From positions 1 through 9,680 of the forward strand of contig JAGLUQ010000020.1 of the NCBI GenBank assembly GCA_023134675.1: 9,680 nucleotides of DNA, given 5' to 3'. The notes under the pieces were generated by a model. It made no database searches and was not told where the DNA came from. It worked only from the letters and a program-made list of their open reading frames with translations. Of this stretch, positions 1 through 6,406 are shown piece after piece; within the stretch, counting starts at the first letter, position 1; every line of letters begins with the position of its first letter. Source of the DNA: Candidatus Aenigmatarchaeota archaeon. Its GTDB lineage: Archaea > EX4484-52 > GLR71. The position numbers and the translations under genes were made by a program.

Positions 1-434
1 ATTGTAGCCAGATTCTCCGCAATACTCTCATTACTTTTCAGCATTCTTTCATTAGAATCTGTTATGCTTTTGACAAGAGGAGACACCATACCCTTCAGCG
101 CAGTCACAGCTTCAGACTCATTCACGTCTTCCTTGCCTGCCTCTTCAACAATATCAACGAAACTTGTAAGCTTACTCTGAAGAGAATCCATCTTCCCGAT
201 AAGGGTTGCAAGGTCTCCGCGAAGAGATGTATTTGCCTTGACCATCTCATCAACAATCCTCTGATTAAGCTCAACCATATCAAGTATCTTATCCATCATC
301 CGCTCAAGATTGGAGAAAGACTTGGATGACTCCATCTGGCCCATCCGTTTCTCAAGACGCCTGATAGGTGTAAGAGGGACTACTTCATAATCCTCTTCTT
401 CGCCTATCTGTTCATAATCATCTTTCTTTGACAT
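1..434 (-). CDS. Coiled-coil protein, N-terminal part (runs off left edge)
   Basis: Reading leftward from an ATG at 432-434 the frame stays open to the window edge, giving about 144 residues without a stop. The protein begins MSKKDDYEQIGEEEDYEVVP with a very acidic head. A PLTPIRRLEKR segment follows, and then long amphipathic helices rich in Leu, Met, Lys and Glu (about residues 25-144) that look like a coiled coil. There is no signal peptide or membrane segment in the visible part. GGTGA (minus strand, 439-443) sits 4 nt before the ATG and supports this start. A TATA-like box lies at 489-497. It is co-oriented with and downstream of the thermosome gene but separated by a terminator, so it probably has its own promoter. 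Small coiled-coil proteins with a similar PxRRLEKR segment are, as far as I recall, common in DPANN archaea; their function is unknown to me. Confidence 0.72.
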   Translation of the reverse strand, partial: MSKKDDYEQIGEEEDYEVVPLTPIRRLEKRMGQMESSKSFSNLERMMDKILDMVELNQRIVDEMVKANTSLRGDLATLIGKMDSLQSKLTSFVDIVEEAGKEDVNESEAVTALKGMVSPLVKSITDSNERMLKSNESIAENLAT

Positions 435-488
435 GTTTTCACCGAAGTATAGATAGTTGTATCTGATTTAGAATTTAGTAGAAGTTAG

Positions 489-497
489 TATATATAG
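489..497 (-). promoter_or_regulatory. TATA box of the coiled-coil gene
   Basis: On the minus strand this reads CTATATATA, in a 132-bp gap between the thermosome stop and the coiled-coil ATG. With the usual archaeal spacing of about 25 nt, transcription would start near 465-470, leaving a leader of about 30 nt that contains the GGTGA ribosome binding site at 439-443. The call rests on sequence and position only. Confidence 0.45.
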
Positions 498-539
498 ATT
501 ATGGTTATCAAACAAAAAAATTGACAACAGATAAACAGA

Positions 540-568
540 AAAAAAAGGAAAAAAGGCTTAAAAGCCTT
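540..568 (-). terminator. Hairpin/U-tract terminator of the thermosome gene
   Basis: On the minus strand AAGGCTT, a TT loop and AAGCCTT form a perfect 7-bp inverted repeat (plus positions 553-568). Two T-runs separated by CC follow immediately. The TAA stop of the chaperonin gene (567-569) overlaps the first arm. Archaeal termination depends mainly on the U-tract, so the hairpin may serve for 3'-end stability or processing. Confidence 0.7.
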
Positions 569-2219
569 ACATCATAGGAGGCATTCCGCCGCCGCCCATC
601 GGAGGCATCCCTTCAGGCATTCCGCCGCCACCGCCAAGCTTTGAAGCAGATATGACATCATCAATCCGAAGAATCATCTCAGCAGCCTCTGAAGCGGACT
701 TTATCGCCTGTGTCTTAATCTTTATTGGCTCTACAACACCCTGCTTAAGCATATCCTGCACAAGATTCTTAAATACATCAATTCCTGCCCATTTTACGCC
801 CTTGTCATGCTGTGACCTGAGTTCCACAAGAATATTTATAGGATCAATACCTGCATTCTCTGCAAGCGTCTTAGGGATAATATCCATAGCATTTGCAAAA
901 GCAGATATAGCAAGCTGTTCTCTTCCGCCGACAGACTCGCTGTATTTTCTCAACTCTTTTGCAATCTCTGCTTCAGGAGCGCCGCCACCGGCAACAATCT
1001 TTCCGACTTCAATAGATGCAGAAACACCACCAAGAGCATCTTTCATAGCTCTCTCTATCTCATCGACCACATGATCTGTACCACCGCGGACAAGGATAGA
1101 TACAGACTTTGGATCCTTGCATTTCCTTACAAATATCATCTCGCTACCGGATATCTTCTTCTCCTCAACAATGCCAGAACTGCCAAGATCTGATGCAGCC
1201 ATTTCATCAAGATTAGATATCACGCTTCCGCCTGTTGCCTTGGAAAGTGCATCCATATCTGATTTCTTAACCCTTCTTGCAACTATAATGCCAGCCTTTG
1301 CAAGATAATGCTGTGCCATATCATCAACACCTTTCTGGCAGAAAACAACATTTGCCTTTGAATTGATTATCTTTTCCACCATCTCTTTCAGCATCTTCTC
1401 TTCCTGCTCAATAAATGCATTCATCTGAGACGGATCAGTAATCCTTATCTGCGCATCTCTCTCAAGCTCTTTGACCTCAATCGCGCTGTTCAGAAGCAAT
1501 AACTTTGCATCCTCAACTTTCCGCGGCATACCTGAATGCACAATTTCCTTATCAATTATAAGCCCGCTGATAAGCGTTGTCTCATCAGTAGATCCGCCTG
1601 CCTTCTTTTCAAGCTTTACCTGGTCAAGATCAATGACAATCTTGCCTTCATCCTCTACAGCCACCTGGCTTACCGCCTCAACAGCAATCTTTGCAAGGAA
1701 TTCCTTTGCAGACTCACTGGATTTGCCAGTCATAGATGTAAGGGCAATCTTTGTCAGAAGTTCTTTGTCCTTTATACTGACATCAATACCTATCTTGTTG
1801 ATTATCTCAAGCGCTTTCTCTTTAGCAAGCCTGTATCCCTGAGCAATGCTTGTAGGATGTATCTTCTGTTCCAAAAGACCTTCTGCCTGCTTTAAAAGCT
1901 CGCCTGTAAGGACTGCAGCAGTTGTCGTTCCGTCGCCGACTTCCTCATCCTGAGCCTTTGCGACCTCTACAACCATCTTTGCAGCCGGGTGCTGTATCTC
2001 CATTTCCTCAAGTATTGTTACACCATCATTTGTAATGACAACTTCTCCAAGAGAATCAGTAAGCATCTTATCCATACCTTTAGGACCAAGAGTAGTCCTT
2101 ACAGCATCTGCGACCACTTTAGCTGCCGCAATATTTGACATCTGAGCATTCCTTCCGCTCTCTCTGAAAGTGCCTTCAGGCACAACAATTATAGGCTGTC
2201 CACCAATCTGTCCATTCAT
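567..2219 (-). CDS. Thermosome (group II chaperonin) subunit
   Basis: This is an ATP-driven protein-folding chaperonin that assembles into double rings in the cytosol. It is about 550 residues, the normal length of archaeal thermosome subunits. Equatorial-domain nucleotide motifs are plain: TLGPKGMDK (about 43-51), NDGVTI (64-69) and GDGTTT (95-100). ERAMKDAL (about 388-396) carries the Asp needed for ATP hydrolysis in this family. [12 protein letters not shown] follows near 409-420, and the closing equatorial segment includes [10 protein letters not shown]. The last ~22 residues are a Gly/Met/Pro tail ([14 protein letters not shown]...), typical of thermosomes. The start was set at the ATG at 2217-2219 (MNGQIGGQP) because GGAGG at 2229-2233 lies 9 nt upstream. 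The in-frame ATGs at 2243 and 2228 would sit before, or directly against, that site. The promoter is at 2294-2308 and the terminator overlaps the stop. The assignment to thermosome is secure; which paralogue it is cannot be told. Confidence 0.97.
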   Translation of the reverse strand: MNGQIGGQPIIVVPEGTFRESGRNAQMSNIAAAKVVADAVRTTLGPKGMDKMLTDSLGEVVITNDGVTILEEMEIQHPAAKMVVEVAKAQDEEVGDGTTTAAVLTGELLKQAEGLLEQKIHPTSIAQGYRLAKEKALEIINKIGIDVSIKDKELLTKIALTSMTGKSSESAKEFLAKIAVEAVSQVAVEDEGKIVIDLDQVKLEKKAGGSTDETTLISGLIIDKEIVHSGMPRKVEDAKLLLLNSAIEVKELERDAQIRITDPSQMNAFIEQEEKMLKEMVEKIINSKANVVFCQKGVDDMAQHYLAKAGIIVARRVKKSDMDALSKATGGSVISNLDEMAASDLGSSGIVEEKKISGSEMIFVRKCKDPKSVSILVRGGTDHVVDEIERAMKDALGGVSASIEVGKIVAGGGAPEAEIAKELRKYSESVGGREQLAISAFANAMDIIPKTLAENAGIDPINILVELRSQHDKGVKWAGIDVFKNLVQDMLKQGVVEPIKIKTQAIKSASEAAEMILRIDDVISASKLGGGGGMPEGMPPMGGGGMPPMM

Positions 2220-2293
2220 ATCTTTCATCCTCCGTCTTTTCAAAGAAAATCGATTATTATATCTTTATCAAGAATATCAATTCTTACGATACC

Positions 2294-2308
2294 AAGTTTT
2301 ATAAACTT
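2294..2308. promoter_or_regulatory. Palindromic TATA box shared by thermosome and methyltransferase
   Basis: The 152-bp gap between two divergent genes contains AAGTTT, a TAT spacer and AAACTT, a perfect 6-bp inverted repeat. Its centre reads TTTATAAA on the minus strand and TTTTATAAAC on the plus strand, so either strand offers a good archaeal TATA box. On the minus strand this would place transcription start near 2275-2280 and a leader of about 55 nt with the GGAGG site. On the plus strand the methyltransferase start lies about 65 nt away. Use in both directions is inference. The methyltransferase may instead use the AT-rich stretch at 2347-2360. Confidence 0.5.
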
Positions 2309-2371
2309 TATGATTATGTAGGTATACGCAAATTCAAAAAACAAAGATTAATAAAAATATTCTCTTTTAAT

Positions 2372-3232
2372 ATGCGCATGAATACATCAACAATAGCTGA
2401 CTTGCTCAAAAATGCAAAACAGGCCAAACCTCTTGAAGAGAGATTCAATATATTGCGTCAATTACTATACGATACTGAAGCAGACAGATATCAGGATTAT
2501 GAACCGGGAATAAGGCATGAGATAAAAATAGTGAGCAATGAGATAGAAACAGAAGTTAAGAAATATTACGAGCAGACAAAGATAGTAGAAGGATATCTAA
2601 AGATGGGCGAAAGAGTAAGAGCCCCGTCCGGCTGGGAAGTCAAAAATCTCAATAAATTAGTGCAGTTAATCAAGGAAAACAATGTTACTGAAAGTATCCT
2701 TGATGTTGGATGCGGTTACGGGCATGATGTCATATGGTTTGAACAGCATGGCTTTGAAGCTTTTGGACTGGACATCTCAGAACCGCTTATCAGAAAAGCG
2801 AGAATTCTTTACGAAACCGACACTGGCATAACAGATAACGACATATCCAGATTTATTGCAGGCTCAATGACAGACATGCACCAGTTTGATGACGAAAGTC
2901 TCGGCTGTGTAAAGATGGACGCATCACTTTATCACCTACCATATTATGGTAAAGACAGCCCGGTGGACCTGACCATCCGGGAAACACACCGCATCCTGGA
3001 AGATGGAGGAGTAATCTATCTCAGGGTTCACAGTGTCGCAGACGGAGAAAAAGGCTTCATGGAGCTGGAACAGCGCGGAGAGGATCTAAACAGCAGGTAC
3101 GGACAGAACCTTACAAGCGAAGAGGTAAAATATTTGCTTGAAAGCAATGGATTTGAAATCATAGAACAGGTAAACAAAAGACAGGGCAAAAGGCAAAGAT
3201 ACTGGTGCAGCGCCTATGCCAGAAAGATATGA
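2372..3232 (+). CDS. Class I SAM-dependent methyltransferase
   Basis: A 286-residue protein with the Rossmann-type methyltransferase core in its second half. Motif I is LDVGCGYGHD (residues 110-119), which binds S-adenosylmethionine. The acidic ribose-binding position is D134 in GLDIS (132-136). The post-motif region KMDASLYHLP (181-190) and the strand ETHRILEDGGVIYLRV (204-219) match the usual MT fold order. Residues 1-95 form an extra helical N-terminal region of unknown role. The C-terminal strand pair ends in a basic stretch (KRQGKRQRYW). The substrate cannot be predicted. No Shine-Dalgarno site precedes the ATG, and an AT-rich TATA candidate (2347-2360) is about 20 nt away, so the message may be leaderless. 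A second in-frame ATG at 2378 is an alternative start. It is transcribed away from the thermosome gene, and its stop is 20 bp before the first copy of the 68-bp repeat. Confidence 0.9.
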   Translation: MRMNTSTIADLLKNAKQAKPLEERFNILRQLLYDTEADRYQDYEPGIRHEIKIVSNEIETEVKKYYEQTKIVEGYLKMGERVRAPSGWEVKNLNKLVQLIKENNVTESILDVGCGYGHDVIWFEQHGFEAFGLDISEPLIRKARILYETDTGITDNDISRFIAGSMTDMHQFDDESLGCVKMDASLYHLPYYGKDSPVDLTIRETHRILEDGGVIYLRVHSVADGEKGFMELEQRGEDLNSRYGQNLTSEEVKYLLESNGFEIIEQVNKRQGKRQRYWCSAYARKI

Positions 3233-3252
3233 ACATCTAAAAGAAATACTTA

Positions 3253-3320
3253 ATTTACAACTTTTTCTATAAATAACTAAAAAGAATTTATTAAACAGTT
3301 TTTAATAAAGTTTTAAAAAG
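3253..3320 (+). repeat. 68-bp intergenic element, copy 1 (before gene A)
   Basis: This is the first of four direct copies of the same intergenic sequence. It opens with ATTTACAACTTTTT, continues through CTATAAATAACTAAAAAG, has a perfect inverted repeat with arms TTTATTAAA (3287-3295) and TTTAATAAA (3301-3309) around a 5-nt loop, and ends in GTTTTAAAAAG (3310-3320). By eye it differs at about 4-5 positions from copies 2 and 3 and about 8 from copy 4. The T5 run just after the methyltransferase stop could terminate that transcript. The final A/T box, 81 bp before the start of gene A, could be its TATA box. Confidence 0.85.
3287..3309. promoter_or_regulatory. Perfect 9-bp inverted repeat in copy 1 (possible operator)
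   Basis: Arms TTTATTAAA and TTTAATAAA flank the loop CAGTT, directly upstream of the TATA-like GTTTTAAAAAG. A palindrome next to TATA is a typical place for a dimeric archaeal regulator, either repressor or activator. In copies 2 and 3 the right arm carries one substitution (TTTAATTAA). In copy 4 a 7-bp version is kept (8140-8146 with 8156-8162). No regulator gene is recognised in the window, so the role is inferred. Confidence 0.45.
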
Positions 3321-3400
3321 TATCAACTTGTAAACATATCACTTAATAAGAATTAAATACATGGGATCAAAAAAATAATCAAAAAAGGGGTTGATGAAAT

Positions 3401-4069
3401 ATGGAATCGATTATACATAAAGCAATTCAAAAACTTGAGGATTTAAAAACATTAACAATAGAAGATGATTTAGGAAATAATATTATTGCATTAAAAGGCC
3501 AAAAAAAGAGAAATATAGGTTGTAAATTACCAAGAACCTTTCGAGATTCCATGAAAAAATGTTATTTAAGTAATCTTTCACCAATAGAACAAATATGGTT
3601 ATCATATATAACAACACATACCTATGAAACAAACAACAACAAAACAAACTATGATTTGTTATCAATCAAGGATATATGGACAGAATTTACAACAAATGAC
3701 ACATTTAGACAACTGCTACAGGACCATAGCATAATAGCTAAAGAAATTGTTTCACCCGCAAATTATATTCTTGATCCAGAACCAAAAGTGGAATATATAA
3801 TAGCACTAGATCTTTTAGAAATAGTACATTCTAAAGATAGATTAAACTATAAAAGTGTGTGGGAAAAGATAACAAAAGGAGACAGTACTGTTCTTAACAT
3901 GCTAAACGAAACAGGTATTTTTAATGAAAGTACTAACAATTTTTTCACATATAACTTTAAAGAGATACAAATTGATGAAAAGAAAAAAAATATAAATACA
4001 ATTTTAACAAATATAACAGATTTGGATATGCCCTCAATTGCAAAGGAGAAGGAGATTGTCTTATTGTGA
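3401..4069 (+). CDS. Uncharacterised protein A, probably frameshifted near its end
   Basis: As it reads, this is a 222-residue soluble protein that I do not recognise. It starts MESIIHKAIQKLEDLKTLTI and is mostly helical by composition, with a basic segment around 33-52 (KGQKKRN...PRTFRDSMKKC). It has no signal peptide, membrane segment or familiar catalytic motif. The ATG is preceded by GGGGTTGAT (3387-3394), a slightly imperfect ribosome binding site. The gene follows copy 1 of the 68-bp repeat and is much more AT-rich than the methyltransferase gene. A run of eight A at 3983-3990 (codons 195-197) is followed, in the -1 frame, by a 46-codon protein-like tail ending with TAA at 4129-4131. 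One extra A would give a 243-residue product. The native protein may therefore end at 4131. Confidence 0.65.
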   Translation: MESIIHKAIQKLEDLKTLTIEDDLGNNIIALKGQKKRNIGCKLPRTFRDSMKKCYLSNLSPIEQIWLSYITTHTYETNNNKTNYDLLSIKDIWTEFTTNDTFRQLLQDHSIIAKEIVSPANYILDPEPKVEYIIALDLLEIVHSKDRLNYKSVWEKITKGDSTVLNMLNETGIFNESTNNFFTYNFKEIQIDEKKKNINTILTNITDLDMPSIAKEKEIVLL

Positions 4070-4131
4070 CCCCTATAGATCTGACTCACATAAGCAATGA
4101 TACTATTGTAATATACAAGATGAAAGCATAA
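3983..4131 (+). other. Out-of-frame C-terminal tail of gene A after an A8 run
   Basis: Shifting back one base in the A8 run turns the reading into KKKKYKYNFNKYNRFGYA, then LNCKGEGDCLIVTPIDL, then ISNDTIVIYKMKA and a stop at 4131. This frame stays open for about 49 codons in very AT-rich DNA and uses Gly, Cys, Pro, His and Val codons that chance AT-rich frames rarely show. The zero-frame end (NINTILTNITDLDMPSIAK...) is less protein-like. Explanations are a sequencing or assembly error in the homopolymer, a true frameshift mutation, transcriptional slippage, or -1 ribosomal frameshifting at the A-run. Confidence 0.5.
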
Positions 4132-4180
4132 CAAAAATAAAGATTCCGCTGCAAAAAAAGATTAAAGCCAAACATAACTG

Positions 4181-4247
4181 ATTTACAACTTTTTATATAA
4201 ATTATTAAAAAGAATTTATTAAACAGTTTTTAATTAAGTTTTAAAAG
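4181..4247 (+). repeat. 68-bp intergenic element, copy 2 (before gene B)
   Basis: The head ATTTACAACTTTTT is identical to the other copies. It is followed by ATATAAATTATTAAAAAG, the arm TTTATTAAA, the loop CAGTT, a changed right arm TTTAATTAA, and the box GTTTTAAAAG (one A shorter, hence 67 bp). Similarity to copy 1 fades gradually beyond the box (both keep CTTAATAA). It begins 50 bp after the proposed true stop of gene A and ends 110 bp before the ATG of gene B. Confidence 0.85.
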
Positions 4248-4357
4248 TTAATACGTTACTTAATAATATTATCAAAAATAATGTTTTTGATATTAAAAAT
4301 CAAAGTAAAATAAATCATAACAAAGATTAAATATTAAGATAAAGATGTGATAAAAAA

Positions 4358-4738
4358 ATGTATGATGAAATGGGAGTAAGTCCAGTTCCGGAATCAGAAA
4401 TCCCTATTATTCCAGAATATATCCCAAATAGAGATGAAACTATAAAACGACATAAATACCCATTGTACTGCGTGGAATCAGGCCCATTTAATAGGTCTTC
4501 AATAAAATATGGCCTAAAATATTATAATGAAGAACAAGTCTTGACTGCATTGAAAAAAGGTTTAGATAATCATATACATTATAATAATAAAGTACTTGAA
4601 AAAGAATCAAAAAAGCCAAAAGATGATATATGTAATTTTTACGATGCAATATTGGAAGAATTAAAAGATACCAAAAATAAAGTTAAACTTTTGGATGAAA
4701 AAGGTTTGGAAGCATATATGGAAACAATATCAGATTGA
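4358..4738 (+). CDS. Uncharacterised small protein B
   Basis: A 126-residue soluble protein with no family I can name. The first third (1-36) is Pro/Glu/Ile-rich and probably extended (SPVPESEIPIIPEYIPN). The middle contains an aromatic segment (YPLYCVESGPFNRSSIKYGLKYYN, about 35-58). The rest is helical and charged, ending LEAYMETISD. The start is well set: GTGAT at 4347-4351 lies 6 nt before the ATG, and an in-frame stop (4340) lies just upstream. It is a single-gene unit behind copy 2 of the repeat. The next gene is almost 300 bp away, behind copy 3. No cysteine or histidine cluster suggests metal binding. It could be a small partner protein, but nothing shows this. Confidence 0.7.
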   Translation: MYDEMGVSPVPESEIPIIPEYIPNRDETIKRHKYPLYCVESGPFNRSSIKYGLKYYNEEQVLTALKKGLDNHIHYNNKVLEKESKKPKDDICNFYDAILEELKDTKNKVKLLDEKGLEAYMETISD

Positions 4739-4813
4739 GATCTCAAAAATCAATATTAATTCTGGCAAGCCCAAAAACATTAAACACAATCAAAAATAAA
4801 TCTTAATTTTCCA

Positions 4814-4881
4814 ATTTACAACTTTTTCTATAAATAACTAAAAACATTTTATTAAACAGTTTTTAATTAAGTTTTATAAAG
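4814..4881 (+). repeat. 68-bp intergenic element, copy 3 (before gene C)
   Basis: Same head (ATTTACAACTTTTT) and CTATAAATAACT as copy 1, right arm TTTAATTAA as in copy 2, and the clearest TATA box of the set, GTTTTATAAAG (4871-4881), nearly the same as the thermosome box at 2294-2308. By eye 64 of 68 positions match copy 1. It starts 75 bp after the stop of gene B and lies 151 bp before the chosen start of gene C, the longest leader of the four. Confidence 0.85.
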
Positions 4882-4906
4882 TTCACACGTATTAGTAAAT
4901 ACATAG

Positions 4907-4958
4907 TTTAAGGGCTTTTCAGAAAATCAAGGATAAAATTTAAGCGCCTGAAACTTAA
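4907..4958 (+). other. Possible stem-loop in the leader of gene C
   Basis: TTAAG (4908-4912) and TTTCAG (4917-4922) can pair with CTTAA (4954-4958) and CTGAAA (4948-4953), giving an interrupted 11-bp stem around a 25-nt loop. It lies downstream of the copy-3 TATA box and would be in the leader of the message for gene C. It matches no known riboswitch class that I can see. AT-rich DNA forms such pairings by chance fairly often. Confidence 0.2.
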
Positions 4959-5032
4959 GACAACAAAACAACTAATGTGTAGATTTATGTTGAACTGTTG
5001 AAAAATAATATTTACTACCTTTGTGTATAGCT

Positions 5033-5743
5033 ATGAATAAAAAGGAACAGGAACTTGTTGATAACATACAGAAGTATGTTCATAATCCAATTACTCAGGC
5101 ACTGGGTTATCTTAAAAAATATAATAGAGATTCAGCACAAGATTGCATAAAGATTGCAGAGAAAAATTCAACGCTGTACATCAACGATTTCGATGAACTG
5201 GATTACAACCACTTTATCAAAGATCCGATAAATGTTATAAAGGAAATATTCGAGAAATATCCGAGAATACAAGCGGAAGAAATAGATTCGTTATATGAGT
5301 CGCTTATAGGTAGGAAAAGTTATGTTTATGATTTGCGTGATTTTAAGCAACACCAAATCCCGCAGATTGTGAATAATTTGGGAGAAAAAATAAGCGAAAT
5401 TATAGATTCAACCTCAAAATTAATTTCCGAAGAATTTCAGGATAATGAACATGCATCTGAAAAAGTTATTCAAGAGACAGAAGATTATATTAAGACTGTT
5501 ATAAACAGTAAGATAAATTCTGTTCTAGAGCGGAGGGCTATCACAAATATGCATTCAACCCATGTTTTTAATGCATTAGATATTTATATGGAAAATCTCA
5601 CCACAGCTGCAAAAATATCCAAAGAAGAAGATATCTCAGGTTATAAAGAGAGGCTAGTTATCAAAACAAAAGAGTTGATGAACATTTTAGTAAAGGGTGC
5701 TGATAAGGATATAGCTGAATACCTTAATGAAAATAGCTTATGA
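5033..5743 (+). CDS. Uncharacterised helical protein C
   Basis: A 236-residue protein of unknown function, almost entirely charged amphipathic helix. Residues about 105-168 (IPQIVNNLGEKISEIIDSTS onward to LERRA) show a coiled-coil-like spacing of Ile, Leu and Val. There is no membrane segment, signal peptide or catalytic motif. The first possible start is a TTG at 5021, but the ATG at 5033 (MNKKEQELVDN) is preferred. Neither has a ribosome binding site. An AT-rich stretch (AAAAATAATATTTA, 5001-5014) sits 20-30 nt upstream, so a leaderless message is possible in addition to one from copy 3. The gene is followed by a 213-bp gap with gene debris before the D-E-F operon. It could be a structural or scaffolding component, which is inference only. 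Confidence 0.7.
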   Translation: MNKKEQELVDNIQKYVHNPITQALGYLKKYNRDSAQDCIKIAEKNSTLYINDFDELDYNHFIKDPINVIKEIFEKYPRIQAEEIDSLYESLIGRKSYVYDLRDFKQHQIPQIVNNLGEKISEIIDSTSKLISEEFQDNEHASEKVIQETEDYIKTVINSKINSVLERRAITNMHSTHVFNALDIYMENLTTAAKISKEEDISGYKERLVIKTKELMNILVKGADKDIAEYLNENSL

Positions 5744-5859
5744 CCATAAGCAGTTCTTAAACGACTGCAGCGAATACCATAATATGTGAGTTCAAAGAAA
5801 AAATGGGAAAATATGAAGATATTATCCAGCAATACAACGAAAACCCATTGGATCTTTAA
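5727..5859 (+). pseudogene. Possible broken small gene between C and D
   Basis: Two short, protein-like stretches lie in different frames after the end of gene C. From an ATG at 5727 the reading is MKIAYDHKQFLNDCSEYHNM with a stop at 5787-5789. A second frame, open from 5761, gives CEFKEKMGKYEDIIQQYN and ends NPLDL with a stop at 5857-5859. Joined by a shift near 5780-5785 they would make one ~45-residue small protein. Neither piece has a clear ribosome binding site. The first overlaps the last 17 bp of gene C. They may be gene remnants, a translationally coupled tiny ORF, or chance. Confidence 0.28.
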
Positions 5860-5900
5860 GAGAACACAAAACTCTTAAAACCAAGATCAAAAGCAGAGAA

Positions 5901-5919
5901 TCCCCCCGTAAAAAGGGGA
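5901..5919 (+). other. Short G/C hairpin ahead of the D-E-F operon
   Basis: TCCCC (5901-5905) and GGGGA (5915-5919) form a 5-bp stem with a 9-nt loop, 37 bp before the ATG of gene D. A G/C stem is conspicuous in such AT-rich surroundings. No U-tract follows directly, so it is more likely a leader hairpin than a terminator. An AT-rich box (CTCTTAAAAC, about 5870-5880) upstream could be a separate promoter for the operon. Confidence 0.3.
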
Positions 5920-5956
5920 ACTTTAAACAATTTCAAAAAGATAAGGTGAATTAAAA

Positions 5957-6406
5957 ATGGAAAAAACAGCATTAAATCAGGCAATAGAATTATTTCTGCA
6001 ATTAAAGGAAGGATGTCATACACCCCAGGAAATAAGTGAATACTTTAGAGACCAGACAGAAATCAAGGATGAGATATACATGGTTACTGATGCAGCAGTC
6101 ATTCGGCCTGAAAACTTAGACAAAATGCCGCAGCTAATTGACTTATACCCAATCAAAGAATGTCAAAAAAATGAATCATATAATAGCGCTATTAAAGAAA
6201 TTGAAAAGATATACGGGCTCACTGCTGATATTTACAAAGAAAGTGTCGCACTTATCGAAAACGATAGACGTATTGCTCTAATAGGAGACGATGGCTATAT
6301 AGGCATCGATCCGGAATATAAAGACGCAGAGCAGCTGTTTAATGACATTGCAAGCACACTTTTTGAACAAAGACAGAAGTTTGAAAGAGAGGATAAAAAT
6401 GTATAA
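5957..6406 (+). CDS. Uncharacterised protein D, first gene of the D-E-F operon
   Basis: A 149-residue acidic soluble protein, not recognised. It starts MEKTALNQAIELFLQLKEG and appears mixed alpha/beta. A strand-like stretch RRIALIGDDGYIGIDPEY sits near 110-127, and the C-terminal helix is charged (QLFNDIASTLFEQRQKFERE). The repeated Gly-Asp turns resemble a beta-hairpin, but no nucleotide-binding or catalytic motif is complete. GGTGA at 5945-5949, 7 nt before the ATG, fixes the start. Its last 8 bp overlap the start of gene E, which indicates translational coupling, so D and E are probably made together and may act as partners. No copy of the 68-bp repeat precedes it. It is transcribed either from copy 3 through gene C or from a local promoter. 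Confidence 0.72.
   Translation: MEKTALNQAIELFLQLKEGCHTPQEISEYFRDQTEIKDEIYMVTDAAVIRPENLDKMPQLIDLYPIKECQKNESYNSAIKEIEKIYGLTADIYKESVALIENDRRIALIGDDGYIGIDPEYKDAEQLFNDIASTLFEQRQKFEREDKNV

Noticed and set aside
652..1895. Plus-strand open frames across the thermosome gene
   Set aside because: They are shadows of the minus-strand chaperonin gene, which explains every codon. Their peptides are Ser/Ile-rich reverse readings without ribosome binding sites.
2220..2243. Longer thermosome starting MKRRRMKDM
   Set aside because: The GGAGG site lies inside this extension and points to the ATG at 2219. The shorter form also has the usual family length.
3483..4134. Minus-strand open frames that look like membrane proteins opposite gene A
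   Set aside because: Reverse reading of Lys/Asn/Glu-rich AT-rich genes gives Phe/Leu/Ile/Ser-rich frames. The hydrophobicity is an artefact, and no start signal precedes them. The same applies to those at 6700-7075, 7161-7947, 8218-8541 and 8945-9157.
6342..6398. Longer N-terminus for protein E
   Set aside because: It would overlap gene D by 65 bp and has no ribosome binding site, while the ATG at 6399 has GAGAGG 6 nt upstream.
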